Shown here one piece after another: positions 41,211 to 50,293 of a stretch of 64,000 nucleotides of DNA. The first letter of the stretch is position 1. Each line of letters opens with the position of its first letter. The stretch is taken from NCBI GenBank assembly GCA_052148715.1, contig JBKQHQ010000121.1:62001-126000 (forward strand), read 5' to 3'. Below the pieces are notes generated by a model. The model searched no databases, was not told where the DNA came from, and was given only the letters and a program-made list of their open reading frames with translations. This DNA is from JBKQHQ01 sp052148715. Its GTDB lineage: Bacteria > Pseudomonadota > Alphaproteobacteria > Rhizobiales > Xanthobacteraceae. Position numbers and translations under genes: made by a program.

Positions 41211-41948
41211 TTATGCGTCGAACCTAAATCCAAGCTCGCGCCGACCTTCGGCAACGAGACGCGCGGTCGCCTCCTCGATGGCGCTTTGCAACCGAGCCAT
41301 GAAAGCTTCCTTGTCGAGCCCGGGTTGGATCGGATCGAGAATTTCGATGCGGATGGTTCCGCGCGATTTGCTCAGTCGCCGGCGCGGCCAGAACAGGCCG
41401 GAATTGAGGGCGATCGGCACGCAGACCGCCCCGGTCTCCGCGTAAAGGTGGACGACGCCGACCCTGTACCTCGGCTCCGCGCCCGGCGGCCGCCGCGTCC
41501 CCTCGGGAAAGATGATGATCTGCCGTCCTTGCGCAAAGGCCCGCCGTGCGCACTCGGTCATTGCCGACAGCGCCCGCGCGCGCGCTGCTCGATCGACAGG
41601 GATCATTCCGACTTTCCAGGTGTACCAGCCGAAGATCGGAATCCACATCAGCTCGCGCTTGAGGATGAAAGTCGGATCGGCAAAGAGCGGCAGCAGCGCG
41701 AAGGTCTCGAACGTCGACTGATGCTTTGCCGCGACGATGCAGGCCCCGCGCGGAATCTTGTGCAAGCCGGCGAACTCGGCCCGGATGCCGCAAACGATGC
41801 GCAACAGCCAAATACTGGTGCGGGCCCAGGATTTGGCGAGCTCCATGAGAACGCGATGCGGCAGCAGAAAGGTTGGCAGCGCCACGATCATGTAGGCAAG
41901 CAAATTCAAGAAAAACAAGACGTGAAACAGCGCCGAGCGGGCGATCAC
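41211..41948 (-). CDS. plsC: 1-Acyl-sn-glycerol-3-phosphate acyltransferase (PlsC)
   Basis: 245 residues from a GTG that overlaps the stop of the upstream YdcF gene (GTGA). An N-terminal hydrophobic helix (9-31) anchors it to the inner membrane. Acyltransferase motif I is KHQSTFE (H-x4-E), motif III IIFPEGTRR. A further FILKRELMWIPIFGWY segment contributes to the acyl pocket. It adds the second acyl chain in phosphatidic acid synthesis. Basic C-terminus. Some organisms have several PlsC paralogues; this one may favour certain acyl chains. Confidence 0.9.
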   Translation of the reverse strand: MIARSALFHVLFFLNLLAYMIVALPTFLLPHRVLMELAKSWARTSIWLLRIVCGIRAEFAGLHKIPRGACIVAAKHQSTFETFALLPLFADPTFILKRELMWIPIFGWYTWKVGMIPVDRAARARALSAMTECARRAFAQGRQIIIFPEGTRRPPGAEPRYRVGVVHLYAETGAVCVPIALNSGLFWPRRRLSKSRGTIRIEILDPIQPGLDKEAFMARLQSAIEEATARLVAEGRRELGFRFDA

Positions 41949-42673
41949 GTTTGCCGCCCGGAGGCAGACATTGGCTGCGACGGAAAATGCAGATTGGAAA
42001 GCCGGTTGGATTGCGTCGCATCAGGGTCGATCCGCATGCGTGCGACCGCGTACAGGTACTTCACGTATTCGGACAGCAACAGCCTGGCCGTGCCGCCGTG
42101 CCACCACGGCTCGCCACGCAGTTTCTCCGATACCACCGGAAACGGAATCAGCATGACGTTGGGGAGCTGGTGCGCGAGCTCGGCCATGGCGCGCGGCATA
42201 TGATAATTCGAGGTCACCACGATGAGCGAACGAAAGCCGCGCTGCACCGCCCAGCGCCGCGCCTCGACCGCATTGCCAAGGGTGTTGACCGCGGAGCGGT
42301 CGAGATCGACGCAGCAGCGAACCCGTTCGGGTAACAGGCGAACAATCTCGCCCGAGCTCGTTGCGTGGTGAACGCCGGTGATCAGCAGGCGTTGGCCGTG
42401 GCCGGCGGCCAAGAGGTCAATCGCATCCGCGATCCGGGAAGAGCCGCCAGTCAGCACCACAATGCCATCGGCATCGCGGTCGAGGGTGACCTCGTCGGCC
42501 GGAACCAGCCGCGCAAACCAAAGGAATCCGCCGGAGAGAACCAGACCGGCGGCGAAGGCGAATCCCACCAAGGCGAGCACCAGCCGCCGAGTCAGCCGCG
42601 CGCGGAAAGACAGTGGAGCACGCGGGGGGGTCCCCCCCGCGCCATCCCGTGATCCAGGTGCCAGGGTCGCCAT
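41945..42673 (-). CDS. YdcF-like DUF218 membrane protein
   Basis: 242 residues from MATLAPGSRDG; the open frame continues upstream into ftsX but only antisense-like sequence lies there. One transmembrane helix (about 28-52) anchors the DUF218 domain: ADGIVVLTGGSSRIADAIDLL, LLITGVHH, GNAVEARRWAVQRGFRSLIV, VVTSNYHMPRAM. The family (SanA, ElyC, YdcF) is tied to envelope precursor metabolism, with a Rossmann-like domain facing the periplasm. It is coupled to plsC and lies 44 nt after ftsX, suggesting an envelope operon. Confidence 0.88.
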   Translation of the reverse strand: MATLAPGSRDGAGGTPPRAPLSFRARLTRRLVLALVGFAFAAGLVLSGGFLWFARLVPADEVTLDRDADGIVVLTGGSSRIADAIDLLAAGHGQRLLITGVHHATSSGEIVRLLPERVRCCVDLDRSAVNTLGNAVEARRWAVQRGFRSLIVVTSNYHMPRAMAELAHQLPNVMLIPFPVVSEKLRGEPWWHGGTARLLLSEYVKYLYAVARMRIDPDATQSNRLSNLHFPSQPMSASGRQT

Positions 42674-42717
42674 GTCTTCCACCCGAGCCGAATCATAGCG
42701 CGAAATTCGACAGGTGC

Positions 42718-43683
42718 CTACTCGAAGGTCTCCAGGGTCTTGTTGACGACATGGCGGGACGTCGCCGCGGTGACCGCCGCGATGAGGATGATCTGACCCA
42801 ATACCGCAAGGAAGCCCGGGAAATTGATCGAGAAGCTGCCGAACAATACCGCAATTTCGTCCGCCGCGGCAGTCCCGGCGAACCAGCTGCTCAGCAGCTG
42901 AGCGATGGCGAACAACACGAATGCTGCGCCCCCGCCGATCGCTCCTCCCTTCAAGCCGAGAACCAAGAAGTGGTGTTGAAACCGCGTGGCGATGAAGCTG
43001 TCCTTGGCGCCAACAAAATGCAACACCTCGATGATGGCGTGATTGCTGGCCATGGCGCCCCGGGTCGCAAAGGTTACCGACAGCACTGTCGCCGTGAACA
43101 CCAAGATCAAAAGACCAATGCCGCCGGCGATCGCGGTTCCGGCCATGGTCTGCATCCGTTCGATCCAGGCGCGATGATCGTCGAGGCTCGCTCCGGCGAC
43201 TTGCTCGACGAGCATCTGGCGCAATTGCGCGAGGTCGGTGCTCGACGCGCCGGACGGCACCCGCAGCACGATCAGACGGGGTATCGGCAGATCCTCGAGA
43301 CGAAACGCACTTCCGAGCCAAGGCTCCAACAGCTGCGCGGATTCCTCCTTCGTGTAGGCTCTCGCTTCCGTGACCCCTGGAAATGCACGGGCGATATCGA
43401 CGGCCTTGCGAACTTCCGCCTCTACATCGCGCCCCGTCCCCGGGATCACCTGAATTGTCACCTCGCGGGAAACATCGGACTGCCAGTCGGTCGCCGCCGT
43501 TTGCACCAGCATGACGGCGCCGGTGGTGAGCGAGGCGAGAAACGCCATGATGGCGACCACGGCGATAAGCGCGCGTCCGGCAATCGAATTCTTCGGGATG
43601 ATGGCTGCGGCGCGCCGCGCCGGGGCCGCCGCCACGGTCCCCCCGCGGGCCAACGGCTCATCGCGCATGCGCACGCTCACCAT
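42718..43683 (-). CDS. ftsX: Cell division ABC transporter permease FtsX
   Basis: 321 residues. Cytoplasmic N-terminus (1-35), TM1 (38-62), periplasmic domain (about 65-165) and three further helices (about 170-195, 220-250, 275-305) give the four-helix FtsX topology. DVSREVTIQVIPG starts the periplasmic part and VTEARAYTKEESAQLLEPWLG belongs to the extracytoplasmic loop. FtsEX activates septal peptidoglycan hydrolases. ftsE ends 30 nt upstream. Rhizobial FtsX has this length. Confidence 0.9.
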   Translation of the reverse strand: MVSVRMRDEPLARGGTVAAAPARRAAAIIPKNSIAGRALIAVVAIMAFLASLTTGAVMLVQTAATDWQSDVSREVTIQVIPGTGRDVEAEVRKAVDIARAFPGVTEARAYTKEESAQLLEPWLGSAFRLEDLPIPRLIVLRVPSGASSTDLAQLRQMLVEQVAGASLDDHRAWIERMQTMAGTAIAGGIGLLILVFTATVLSVTFATRGAMASNHAIIEVLHFVGAKDSFIATRFQHHFLVLGLKGGAIGGGAAFVLFAIAQLLSSWFAGTAAADEIAVLFGSFSINFPGFLAVLGQIILIAAVTAATSRHVVNKTLETFE

Positions 43684-43713
43684 CGCCGATCCCTACGTAC
43701 AAACCCGATGCCG

Positions 43714-44373
43714 TCAATCATAAACGTGCAACCGGCCGTCGTGGAGCACAAGGCGGCGGGCATCATACTGATCCATCAGTGCGATGTCGTGGGTCGCGAT
43801 CAGAATCGACGTTCCCGATTTATTCAGCTCCACGAACAGGCGCAACAGGCGCTCGGCCAGGCTCGGATCGACATTGCCGGTCGGCTCATCGGCAAGGAGC
43901 AATTCCGGTTGGGCGATCACCGCGCGGGCAATGGCGGCGCGCTGCTTTTCTCCTCCTGACAGAACGGCAGGCGGTGCCCAGATCCGCTCACCCAAGCCGA
44001 CCCAGTGCAACAGCTCGATCACCTCGTGGCGGTAGCTGTCTTCGTCACGCCCGAGCACCCGGAACGGAAGGGCGACGTTCTCGTAGGTCGTCATATGGTC
44101 GAGCAGACGAAAATCCTGGAACACGATACCGATCCGCCGGCGCAGCGTCGCCAATGCGTCTTTGCTCAACGTGGCAACATCGTGTCCGAATATCGTTACC
44201 AGCCCGCGCGTCGGCTTCAGCGACAAGAACAGCAGCCGCAACAACGTTGTCTTACCCGCGCCCGACGGCCCCGTTAGGAATTGAAACGAATGCGGGTCGA
44301 TACGGAAGCTGAGGTCGCGGAGCACCTCCGGCCCCAATCCGTAACGCAAGCCCACGTTTTCAAATCGAACCAC
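43714..44373 (-). CDS. ftsE: Cell division ATP-binding protein FtsE
   Basis: 219 residues from a GTG with strong GGAGGGGG just upstream; a longer frame adds 18 unlike residues. ABC ATPase motifs: Walker A GPSGAGKTT, signature LSGGEKQR, Walker B LLLADEP and switch ATHD. Sequence RLLDHMTTYENVALP is typical of FtsE. It powers FtsX at the septum. First gene of the ftsE-ftsX-ydcF-like-plsC run, divergent from the MJ0042 gene (216 nt apart). Confidence 0.93.
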   Translation of the reverse strand: MVRFENVGLRYGLGPEVLRDLSFRIDPHSFQFLTGPSGAGKTTLLRLLFLSLKPTRGLVTIFGHDVATLSKDALATLRRRIGIVFQDFRLLDHMTTYENVALPFRVLGRDEDSYRHEVIELLHWVGLGERIWAPPAVLSGGEKQRAAIARAVIAQPELLLADEPTGNVDPSLAERLLRLFVELNKSGTSILIATHDIALMDQYDARRLVLHDGRLHVYD

Positions 44374-44589
44374 GCCCCCTCCGCAGGCCAACGACGCAAC
44401 TTTGATGCAGCCGAGCGCGCACCGCAACCCCGCAGCAACTCGCGTTTAAAGGATTACCATGGGAAGCACAAAGGCGGCGACCGGTATCTTGGTTATCGGG
44501 CCGAGACGGATTGCACACCGCGATGGTTTCCGATGCTTTAACGGACGCCTGATAGGCTGGCGGCCGGTCTTGATTGAGCCCGCTCAAAG

Positions 44590-45576
44590 ATGCTCATTGT
44601 CTGTCCGAGCTGCGCGACCTCCTATCAGGTCGAGGAACCCTTGCTGGGCGAGCACGGGCGGTCGGTACGTTGCGTGCGTTGCCGTACGGTTTGGCTGGCA
44701 ACCCCGTCCGTCGAGGCGGTGAGCGCTGGGGAGGAGGCGTGGCCGACGGCACCGGCAGACGATCCATGGGCGACCGCTGAGCTTGCGAACGAGACGAGCG
44801 GAAACGAAGAATTAACCTCGTTTCGCACCTCCGTTGGCCCCTCACTTGGCACCTCACTTGGTACCTCACTTGGCGACGACGCCTCCGCGCTGAATGAGGA
44901 CACGGCGCTGCAATGGACGGATCCGACGCCCGAGGAGACGCCCGCGCCGGAGACTTTCGCGGGTGCGGCCGACCCGATATCGATCGCCGACGCCCCTTCG
45001 GTTGCGCCCACGATCGGGAACGAAGCGACCGCCCGAGTGAGCGAATTGCCGACCGCCGACGGTCCGCGGGAGGACATCGAGACCTTCGCGGCTCGGCGGG
45101 CGCGTCTCGAGGCGGAACGCAACGCGAGATTCCGCCTATCCAGCGTGACGGCAATCATTGTCGTGTTGGTCGCGCTCAACGCAGCGCTGATTGGTTGGCG
45201 CGCAGACGTCGTCAAGATTGTTCCGCAAACGGCATCGCTGTTTGCGGCGATTGGCCTTCCGGTCAATCTGCGCGACCTCGTCTTCGACGGTTTATCCAGC
45301 ACCAAGGATACGCAGGATGGTGTTACCGTTCTCTCGGTTGGAGGCAACATCGTGAATCCAACTTCTAGGCAGGTCGACGTCCCACGGTTGCGTTTGGCGG
45401 TGCGTGATCAAGACGCTCACGAGGTCTATTCGTGGACGGTATTACCAGCGCGTTCTGTGCTCGGCCCGCATGAGGTCCTTCCCTTCCGCTCGCGCCTCGC
45501 CTCGCCACCGGCGGAAGGCCGCGACGTGGTCGTGCGGTTCTTCAATCGGCACGATAGAATCGACATCAGGCGGTGA
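44590..45576 (+). CDS. MJ0042-type zinc-ribbon membrane protein (DUF3426-like)
   Basis: 328 residues. The N-terminus is an MJ0042 zinc ribbon, C5-x2-C8 and C28-x2-C31. A long acidic, Thr/Ser/Glu-rich linker follows (40-165) with three near-identical GTSL units (44840-44875 in DNA), then one transmembrane helix (about 186-206) and a C-terminal periplasmic domain of the DUF3426 type (KDTQDGVTVLSVGGNIVNP, VLGPHEVLPFRSRLASPP). Divergent from ftsE as in many Rhizobiales. Role unknown, perhaps envelope sensing. It overlaps the next gene by GTGA. Confidence 0.86.
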   Translation: MLIVCPSCATSYQVEEPLLGEHGRSVRCVRCRTVWLATPSVEAVSAGEEAWPTAPADDPWATAELANETSGNEELTSFRTSVGPSLGTSLGTSLGDDASALNEDTALQWTDPTPEETPAPETFAGAADPISIADAPSVAPTIGNEATARVSELPTADGPREDIETFAARRARLEAERNARFRLSSVTAIIVVLVALNAALIGWRADVVKIVPQTASLFAAIGLPVNLRDLVFDGLSSTKDTQDGVTVLSVGGNIVNPTSRQVDVPRLRLAVRDQDAHEVYSWTVLPARSVLGPHEVLPFRSRLASPPAEGRDVVVRFFNRHDRIDIRR

Positions 45577-45959
45577 GCACCATGGCGCGCCTTCTTGTAG
45601 CTGACGACGAAGATGCGGTGCGCAACTCGGTTGCACGCGCACTCGCGCTCGATGGACATGAGGTGGTGACGAGCGAAGACGGCGCCGCGGCGCTCGAGGC
45701 CCTGACCGTCGCCACGCACCGATTTGATCTGTTGCTGACCGATATCAAGATGCCGATCATGGACGGGATCGCACTCGCGCTCGCGGCCGCCCGCGACCAG
45801 CCGGAGCTGTTGATCGTGCTCATGACTGGCTATGCCGATCAGCGCGAGCGGGCGCACGGGCTCGATGCGCTGATCCACGACGTGATTCAGAAGCCGTTCT
45901 CGGTCGCCGAAATCCGCGCTGCTGTGAATATGGCGCTCGCCGCACGCCTGCGGCACTGA
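45573..45959 (+). CDS. Single-domain response regulator (CpdR-like position)
   Basis: 128 residues from GTG (GTGA overlap with the preceding gene); an ATG three codons later is possible. Receiver domain with DDE (11-13), phosphoacceptor D57 (LLLTDIKMPIMDG) and lysine in IQKPF. The KMPxMDG pattern and small size resemble CpdR, the receiver that steers ClpXP proteolysis in the cell cycle, but orthology needs a tree. No output domain. No kinase is adjacent. Confidence 0.85.
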   Translation: MSTMARLLVADDEDAVRNSVARALALDGHEVVTSEDGAAALEALTVATHRFDLLLTDIKMPIMDGIALALAAARDQPELLIVLMTGYADQRERAHGLDALIHDVIQKPFSVAEIRAAVNMALAARLRH

Positions 45960-45982
45960 CGCCCCGCCGCGCCGGTTGCGCT

Positions 45983-46048
45983 AAAGATCATGCTCCAACA
46001 ATAAGATAGAGCGCGATGACGACTCGAAGAAAAGTCATCGTGCTCTAG
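45983..46048. repeat. Dispersed inverted-repeat element, copy B
   Basis: Shares about 60 nt with copy A at 6924-6988 (starting AAAGATCATGCT and including AAGATAGAGCGCGATGACG). The hairpin arms AGAGCGCGATGAC and GTCATCGTGCTCT differ from copy A by compensating or single changes. It lies in the 94-nt convergent gap between the response regulator and the DUF4175 gene, where it may serve as a bidirectional stop. Confidence 0.8.
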
Positions 46049-46053
46049 CGGCC

Positions 46054-48603
46054 TCAGAAATCCTTCAGCAGCCGCTCGATGTAGTCGAGCTCGATCTGCG
46101 GGCGGGCGGAATCACCGAAGCGCCGTCGCAGCTCTTCGAGAATGCGCCGTGCGCGCTGCACGTCGATCTCACCAGGCACTTTGATGGTGGTGTCGTCGCC
46201 GTAGTCGCGGCCGCGCAACGGCCTGCCCAGCGGGTCGGTGTCCCGCTGCGCGCGCGCCATGCCGTTCCGCCCAGCCTGGCCGGGGCCAGGCCCGATACCT
46301 TGCTGCATGGCCTGGGCCAAGCCTTGCGCGCCCTTGCGCAGGGCTTCGAGCGCCTTGCCCTGGGAATCGACCGCGCCGTCAGCATTGCCGTCGCCAAGTT
46401 GGCCTTCGGCATCGCCCATGGCTTCACCGGCGCGGCCCAGTTGATCCATCTCGCCCTGGCCCTGCTGTCCTTGTTGACCCTGCTGTCCTTGGCCTTGGTT
46501 CTGGCCGAATCCGTGCTTGCGCAATTGCTCCATCAGCTGATTGAGGCGGTCGCGCAGGCCCTGCTGGTCCTGGCGCAAATCGCCCATCTGGTTTTGGTCG
46601 CCGCGCTGGCCGTGCTGCGGATTGCGGCGCTGGTCCTGCCCTTGCCGGAAGGTGCGGTCGCGCAGTTGCTGCTGCTTGCGAATCATATCGCCGAGCTCAT
46701 CCAGCGATGACATCATGTCGTCATCGCCATCCATACCCTGTCCGGGCTGCGCCATCTGCAGGTTTTCCAGCATCGACTGCAGCTGATCGAGCAACGCACG
46801 GGCCGAGTCCTTGGAGCCCGAGCGCGCCAGCCGCTCGAGCCGGTCGATCAAATTCTGCAAATCCTGCGAGCGCAGAATGCGCGTGTTGCGGTCGAGCGGG
46901 CGGGCGAGCTGTTGCGGATTCTTGCGCAACTGCTCGGCCAGCGCCTGGAGAAACTTGTCCAGCGCCGCGCGCAACTCGTCGGTGAGCTTCTTGATCTCCT
47001 CATCGGTCGCGCCGCGTTCGAGCGCCTGGCGCAATTGCTCCTGCGCGGCGCGCAAGGCTTGCTCCACGTCGGATATGTTGCCGTCCTCAATGACAAGGGC
47101 GAGCGCCCACAAGCCGGCAACCACCTCGCGCAGCTCGTCATCCGTCTTGGCGTGGTTGAGCTGATAATTGACCGAGCGCAAGCCGAGATACGTGCCCAAT
47201 TCCGGTGTGAAATGTTCCGGTGCGAGAGCAAGCGCGTCGAGCGCCGTCAGCACGATCGGCTTTGCATCGGCATCGAGCGCCAGATTACGCCGCTGCTCAA
47301 TCAAGGCACGGGCAAGCGGCTTGACGAAGCTTCGTTCCGGCAACCGGAACTCATGCGGTGCGCTGCGGCCCTCGTTGCCGGCCTCATCACGCGCGGTCAG
47401 CGTCATGCTAACGTCGACGCCGGCCCAGGGATGCTCCGAGAGATCCTTGATGGTTTGCCCGACGCCGTTGCGGGTACGCGCCTGGGGCAGCACCAGCGAA
47501 AATTCCGGCGGTCCGAACAGCGGGCGTGGCTCCTTGGCGCCGTCGCCCCTCTTGCGCGCAAAAGTCGCGTGCGCCTCGGTCACGCCGTAGTCGTCCTCGA
47601 GCTTGTAGGCGAGCAGCAGCGAGCCGCGCACCTGCGGCTCCGGATCTTTGGCCAGCGCAATCGTCGGCGGCCGATCCGGTACGGCCGTAAAGTTCCAGGT
47701 GACGGCGTTGCCGGCACCGTGCACCGCTGCGGTGCCTGCCTCCTTGATGGTAAATCGCTGCTCTTCAGTGCCCGTCGGTGCAGCGGCGTGCTGGTCGGCG
47801 GAGCCCTCAGCGAGCCCGCCGGTCGTGTGGACATCCAGATTCACATCGCCGGTGGCGCGCACGACGAGCGTGCTGCCGGCCGGAACCGCAAGTGAGCCGG
47901 TGCCTGTCGGTGTCGGCTCACCCTGCCGCATTCCGGCGAGGATCACCGGCGGCTTGCCCGTGTAGGTCGGGGGCGTCACCCAGGCATCGACCCGGAATGT
48001 CCTGGCAGCCACCACGCCCTGCCAATCGAAGGCCGCGGCGATGCGTTTTGCCCGCTCGCCGGTCGCGGCGAAAAACGCCGCAACCACCAAGAACAAAACA
48101 AGCGCCCGCAAAGCGAGCGGATCGCGCGCGGCAAGGTGGGGCGTCGGCAGACCCGCCTTCAGGGTCCGTGCTGCGCGAATGACCTGCTCCAAGTGGGCAC
48201 GCCACAGCGCGAGCGACACCGGATCACTAGCGGTCACCGCCAGGTCGTCCGCGATGGCGGTTGCCGGCCGGTGCGCGAGGCCGCTGCCCCGGTCGAGCCG
48301 ACGGAGCCCCTCGATACCGCTCGGCCAACGCTGGCGCAGGAGCGGGATTACCGCGACCGCCAGCACCACGGCGAACAGTACGAGCCCGGCTGCCCGCCCA
48401 ATCGGGGGCAGCCACAGCCAAAGACCAGCCCAAGAGACGGCGAGGAACAAGCCAAGCACAGCGGCTGGCGCCGCCAGCGCCGGCCACAGACGTTCCCAGA
48501 GAATCGTCAGGCGCGCACGCCGCACTGCCTGCTCAAGGAGGGTTTCGGTCTCTTGGCCTTTTCCGCCAATCGGTTCGGAGGTCTCCACGGGCGAATCACT
48601 CAC
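46054..48603 (-). CDS. DUF4175 / TIGR02302 family large membrane protein
   Basis: 849 residues from a GTG. Two or three N-terminal transmembrane helices (about 38-85 and 165-185), a large periplasmic region (about 190-620) with beta-sandwich-like stretches (VDAWVTPPTYTGKPPVILAG), coiled-coil helices rich in Leu/Arg/Glu, then a Gln/Gly/Met-rich low-complexity segment (about 640-770) and a basic C-terminal helix. This matches the TIGR02302 family of Alphaproteobacteria, of unknown function, normally next to lysA as here. An envelope role is likely. Protein-binding repeats GQQGQQGQQGQ may vary in length. Confidence 0.88.
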   Translation of the reverse strand: MSDSPVETSEPIGGKGQETETLLEQAVRRARLTILWERLWPALAAPAAVLGLFLAVSWAGLWLWLPPIGRAAGLVLFAVVLAVAVIPLLRQRWPSGIEGLRRLDRGSGLAHRPATAIADDLAVTASDPVSLALWRAHLEQVIRAARTLKAGLPTPHLAARDPLALRALVLFLVVAAFFAATGERAKRIAAAFDWQGVVAARTFRVDAWVTPPTYTGKPPVILAGMRQGEPTPTGTGSLAVPAGSTLVVRATGDVNLDVHTTGGLAEGSADQHAAAPTGTEEQRFTIKEAGTAAVHGAGNAVTWNFTAVPDRPPTIALAKDPEPQVRGSLLLAYKLEDDYGVTEAHATFARKRGDGAKEPRPLFGPPEFSLVLPQARTRNGVGQTIKDLSEHPWAGVDVSMTLTARDEAGNEGRSAPHEFRLPERSFVKPLARALIEQRRNLALDADAKPIVLTALDALALAPEHFTPELGTYLGLRSVNYQLNHAKTDDELREVVAGLWALALVIEDGNISDVEQALRAAQEQLRQALERGATDEEIKKLTDELRAALDKFLQALAEQLRKNPQQLARPLDRNTRILRSQDLQNLIDRLERLARSGSKDSARALLDQLQSMLENLQMAQPGQGMDGDDDMMSSLDELGDMIRKQQQLRDRTFRQGQDQRRNPQHGQRGDQNQMGDLRQDQQGLRDRLNQLMEQLRKHGFGQNQGQGQQGQQGQQGQGEMDQLGRAGEAMGDAEGQLGDGNADGAVDSQGKALEALRKGAQGLAQAMQQGIGPGPGQAGRNGMARAQRDTDPLGRPLRGRDYGDDTTIKVPGEIDVQRARRILEELRRRFGDSARPQIELDYIERLLKDF

Positions 48604-48711
48604 CTGACACTCCCAGAATTTACGAATCCTAGATTAACACTTTAGCATGCGGGCGGGTCCGTGGCACAACGCTGCAAGAATCGTGACATTACCTTTACCC
48701 ATCTTTAGCGA

Positions 48712-49977
48712 TCACAGCCACGCCGGGAGTCGATCGAGCCCAATCAGCGCCTCGGTCTCGACACGTGGCCGCACCAGCGCCCATTCGGCGTCGCGAACCA
48801 TAACTTCCGGCACCAACGGACGCGTATTGTAGGTACCTGCCTGCACCGCCCCATAGGCGCCAGCCGACATGATGGCGAGGAGATCGCCCGCTTGCAGCTC
48901 GGGCATGTCCCGGTCGAGCGCCAGGAAATCGCCGGATTCGCAAACCGGGCCCACCACGTCGGCGACAATCCGCCGCGCCGCCGCGGTCGGCTCGTCGACC
49001 GGCTTGATGTCGTGATGGGCCTCATAGAGCGTCGGCCGAATGAGATCGTTCATGCCGGCATCGACGATGACGAAGGTCTTGGCTTCACCGTGCTTCAGAT
49101 AGAGCACGCGCGTGAGCAAAATTCCGGCATTGCCGACGAGCAGCCGGCCCGGTTCGAAGATCAAGGTGCAATCGAGATCGCGCGTGGCGCGCTTGACCAT
49201 TTCGGCATAGGCCTCCGGATGCGGCGGCGGCTCATTGTCCTCTTGATACGGAATGCCGAGACCGCCCCCGAGATCGATATGCTCGATGCGATGACCATCG
49301 GCGCGTAGCGTGCGGACGAAATCGGCCAGCAAGGCGAACGCGCTGTCGAACGGTTCAAGCTCGGTGATCTGGCTGCCGATATGCATGTCGACGCCCGTGA
49401 TGACGACACCGGGCAGTTTTGCCGCAAGCCGATAGACCTCGCGGGCACGGCTGATCGGGATGCCGAACTTGTTCTCCGCCTTGCCGGTGGCGATCTTGGC
49501 GTGCGTGCGCGGGTCAACGTCGGGATTGACCCGCACTGAAATATTGACCCGTGCATCCTTCGACACCGCAATGCTCGACAGCAGCTCAAGCTCTGGCTCC
49601 GACTCGACATTGACGCAGAGAATTCCCTCCTCGACCGCGAGCGCAAGCTCGTGCGCGGTCTTTCCGACCCCGGAGAACATGATCTTTTGCGGCGGGATCC
49701 CCGCTTCGCGCGCGCGTCTGAGCTCGCCCTGCGACACCACATCTGCGCCGGCTCCGAGCTTGGCGAGGGTGCGGATCACCGCCTGATTGGAATTGGCCTT
49801 CATGGCATAGCAGACCAGCGCGCGGACGTCGGCGAAGGCCCCGGCGAAGATCTTGTAGTGGCGCTCGAGCGTGGCGGTGGAATAGCAATAGAACGGCGTA
49901 CCCACGGCCTCGGCCAGCGCGGTTAAGTTCACCCCCTCAGCGTGCATCACGCCGTCGCGGTAGGCGAAATGGTGCAT
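48712..49977 (-). CDS. lysA: Diaminopimelate decarboxylase
   Basis: 421 residues from MHHFAYRDGVMHAEG. PLP-binding K60 in CYAMKANSN, glycine-rich phosphate-binding loop IDLGGGLGIPY, E/PGR in IFEPGRLLVGNAG, and the second-subunit cysteine in GPVCESGDFLA all match LysA. It makes lysine from meso-diaminopimelate. The upstream 61-codon open extension overlaps the small lipoprotein gene and is rejected. Gene order argH-lipoprotein-lysA-DUF4175 is conserved in Rhizobiales. The lipoprotein stop is 7 nt upstream. Confidence 0.94.
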   Translation of the reverse strand: MHHFAYRDGVMHAEGVNLTALAEAVGTPFYCYSTATLERHYKIFAGAFADVRALVCYAMKANSNQAVIRTLAKLGAGADVVSQGELRRAREAGIPPQKIMFSGVGKTAHELALAVEEGILCVNVESEPELELLSSIAVSKDARVNISVRVNPDVDPRTHAKIATGKAENKFGIPISRAREVYRLAAKLPGVVITGVDMHIGSQITELEPFDSAFALLADFVRTLRADGHRIEHIDLGGGLGIPYQEDNEPPPHPEAYAEMVKRATRDLDCTLIFEPGRLLVGNAGILLTRVLYLKHGEAKTFVIVDAGMNDLIRPTLYEAHHDIKPVDEPTAAARRIVADVVGPVCESGDFLALDRDMPELQAGDLLAIMSAGAYGAVQAGTYNTRPLVPEVMVRDAEWALVRPRVETEALIGLDRLPAWL

Positions 49978-49984
49978 CTCAGGT

Positions 49985-50218
49985 TCAGTTGAGCAAGGGG
50001 TCGAGGACGGTGCTCTTCCGTGGTGGCGGCTGCGGCGCGGCTGCGATCGGCTCGCCGTTCGGTCCAAGCCGCGGCGGATTTCCGGCCGGCTCTTGGACCG
50101 CGGCCCCGGGCGGCAGATCGAGCGGCCCTTTGCGGCCGCACCCGCCAAGCGCGAGCCCAATCAGGACCACAGCTACCGTGGCGCAACGCAGAATGGGCGG
50201 ACGGGCCGGGTTACTCAC
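49985..50218 (-). CDS. lptM: Small lipoprotein, LptM/YifL-like
   Basis: 77 residues from GTG. Signal peptide with lipobox: hydrophobic VAVVLIGLALGGC, lipidated C27, followed by GRKGPLDLPP, the signature of the LptM (YifL) family. The rest is Pro/Gly/Ala-rich and unstructured. LptM in E. coli helps the LPS translocon LptDE mature; the family is found beside lysA as here (7 nt gap). Function in alphaproteobacteria is inferred from the family only. Confidence 0.82.
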   Translation of the reverse strand: MSNPARPPILRCATVAVVLIGLALGGCGRKGPLDLPPGAAVQEPAGNPPRLGPNGEPIAAAPQPPPRKSTVLDPLLN

Positions 50219-50293
50219 GTCATGCGCTCCAAGAAATCAAGAATTACCATAGCAGATCGCCCAAGCGCTGCGCGAGAGCTGCATACGGGGTTC

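Noticed and set aside
41113..41445. Possible gene on the plus strand at the end of plsC
   Set aside because: Overlaps conserved plsC codons on the other strand and has no recognisable domain.
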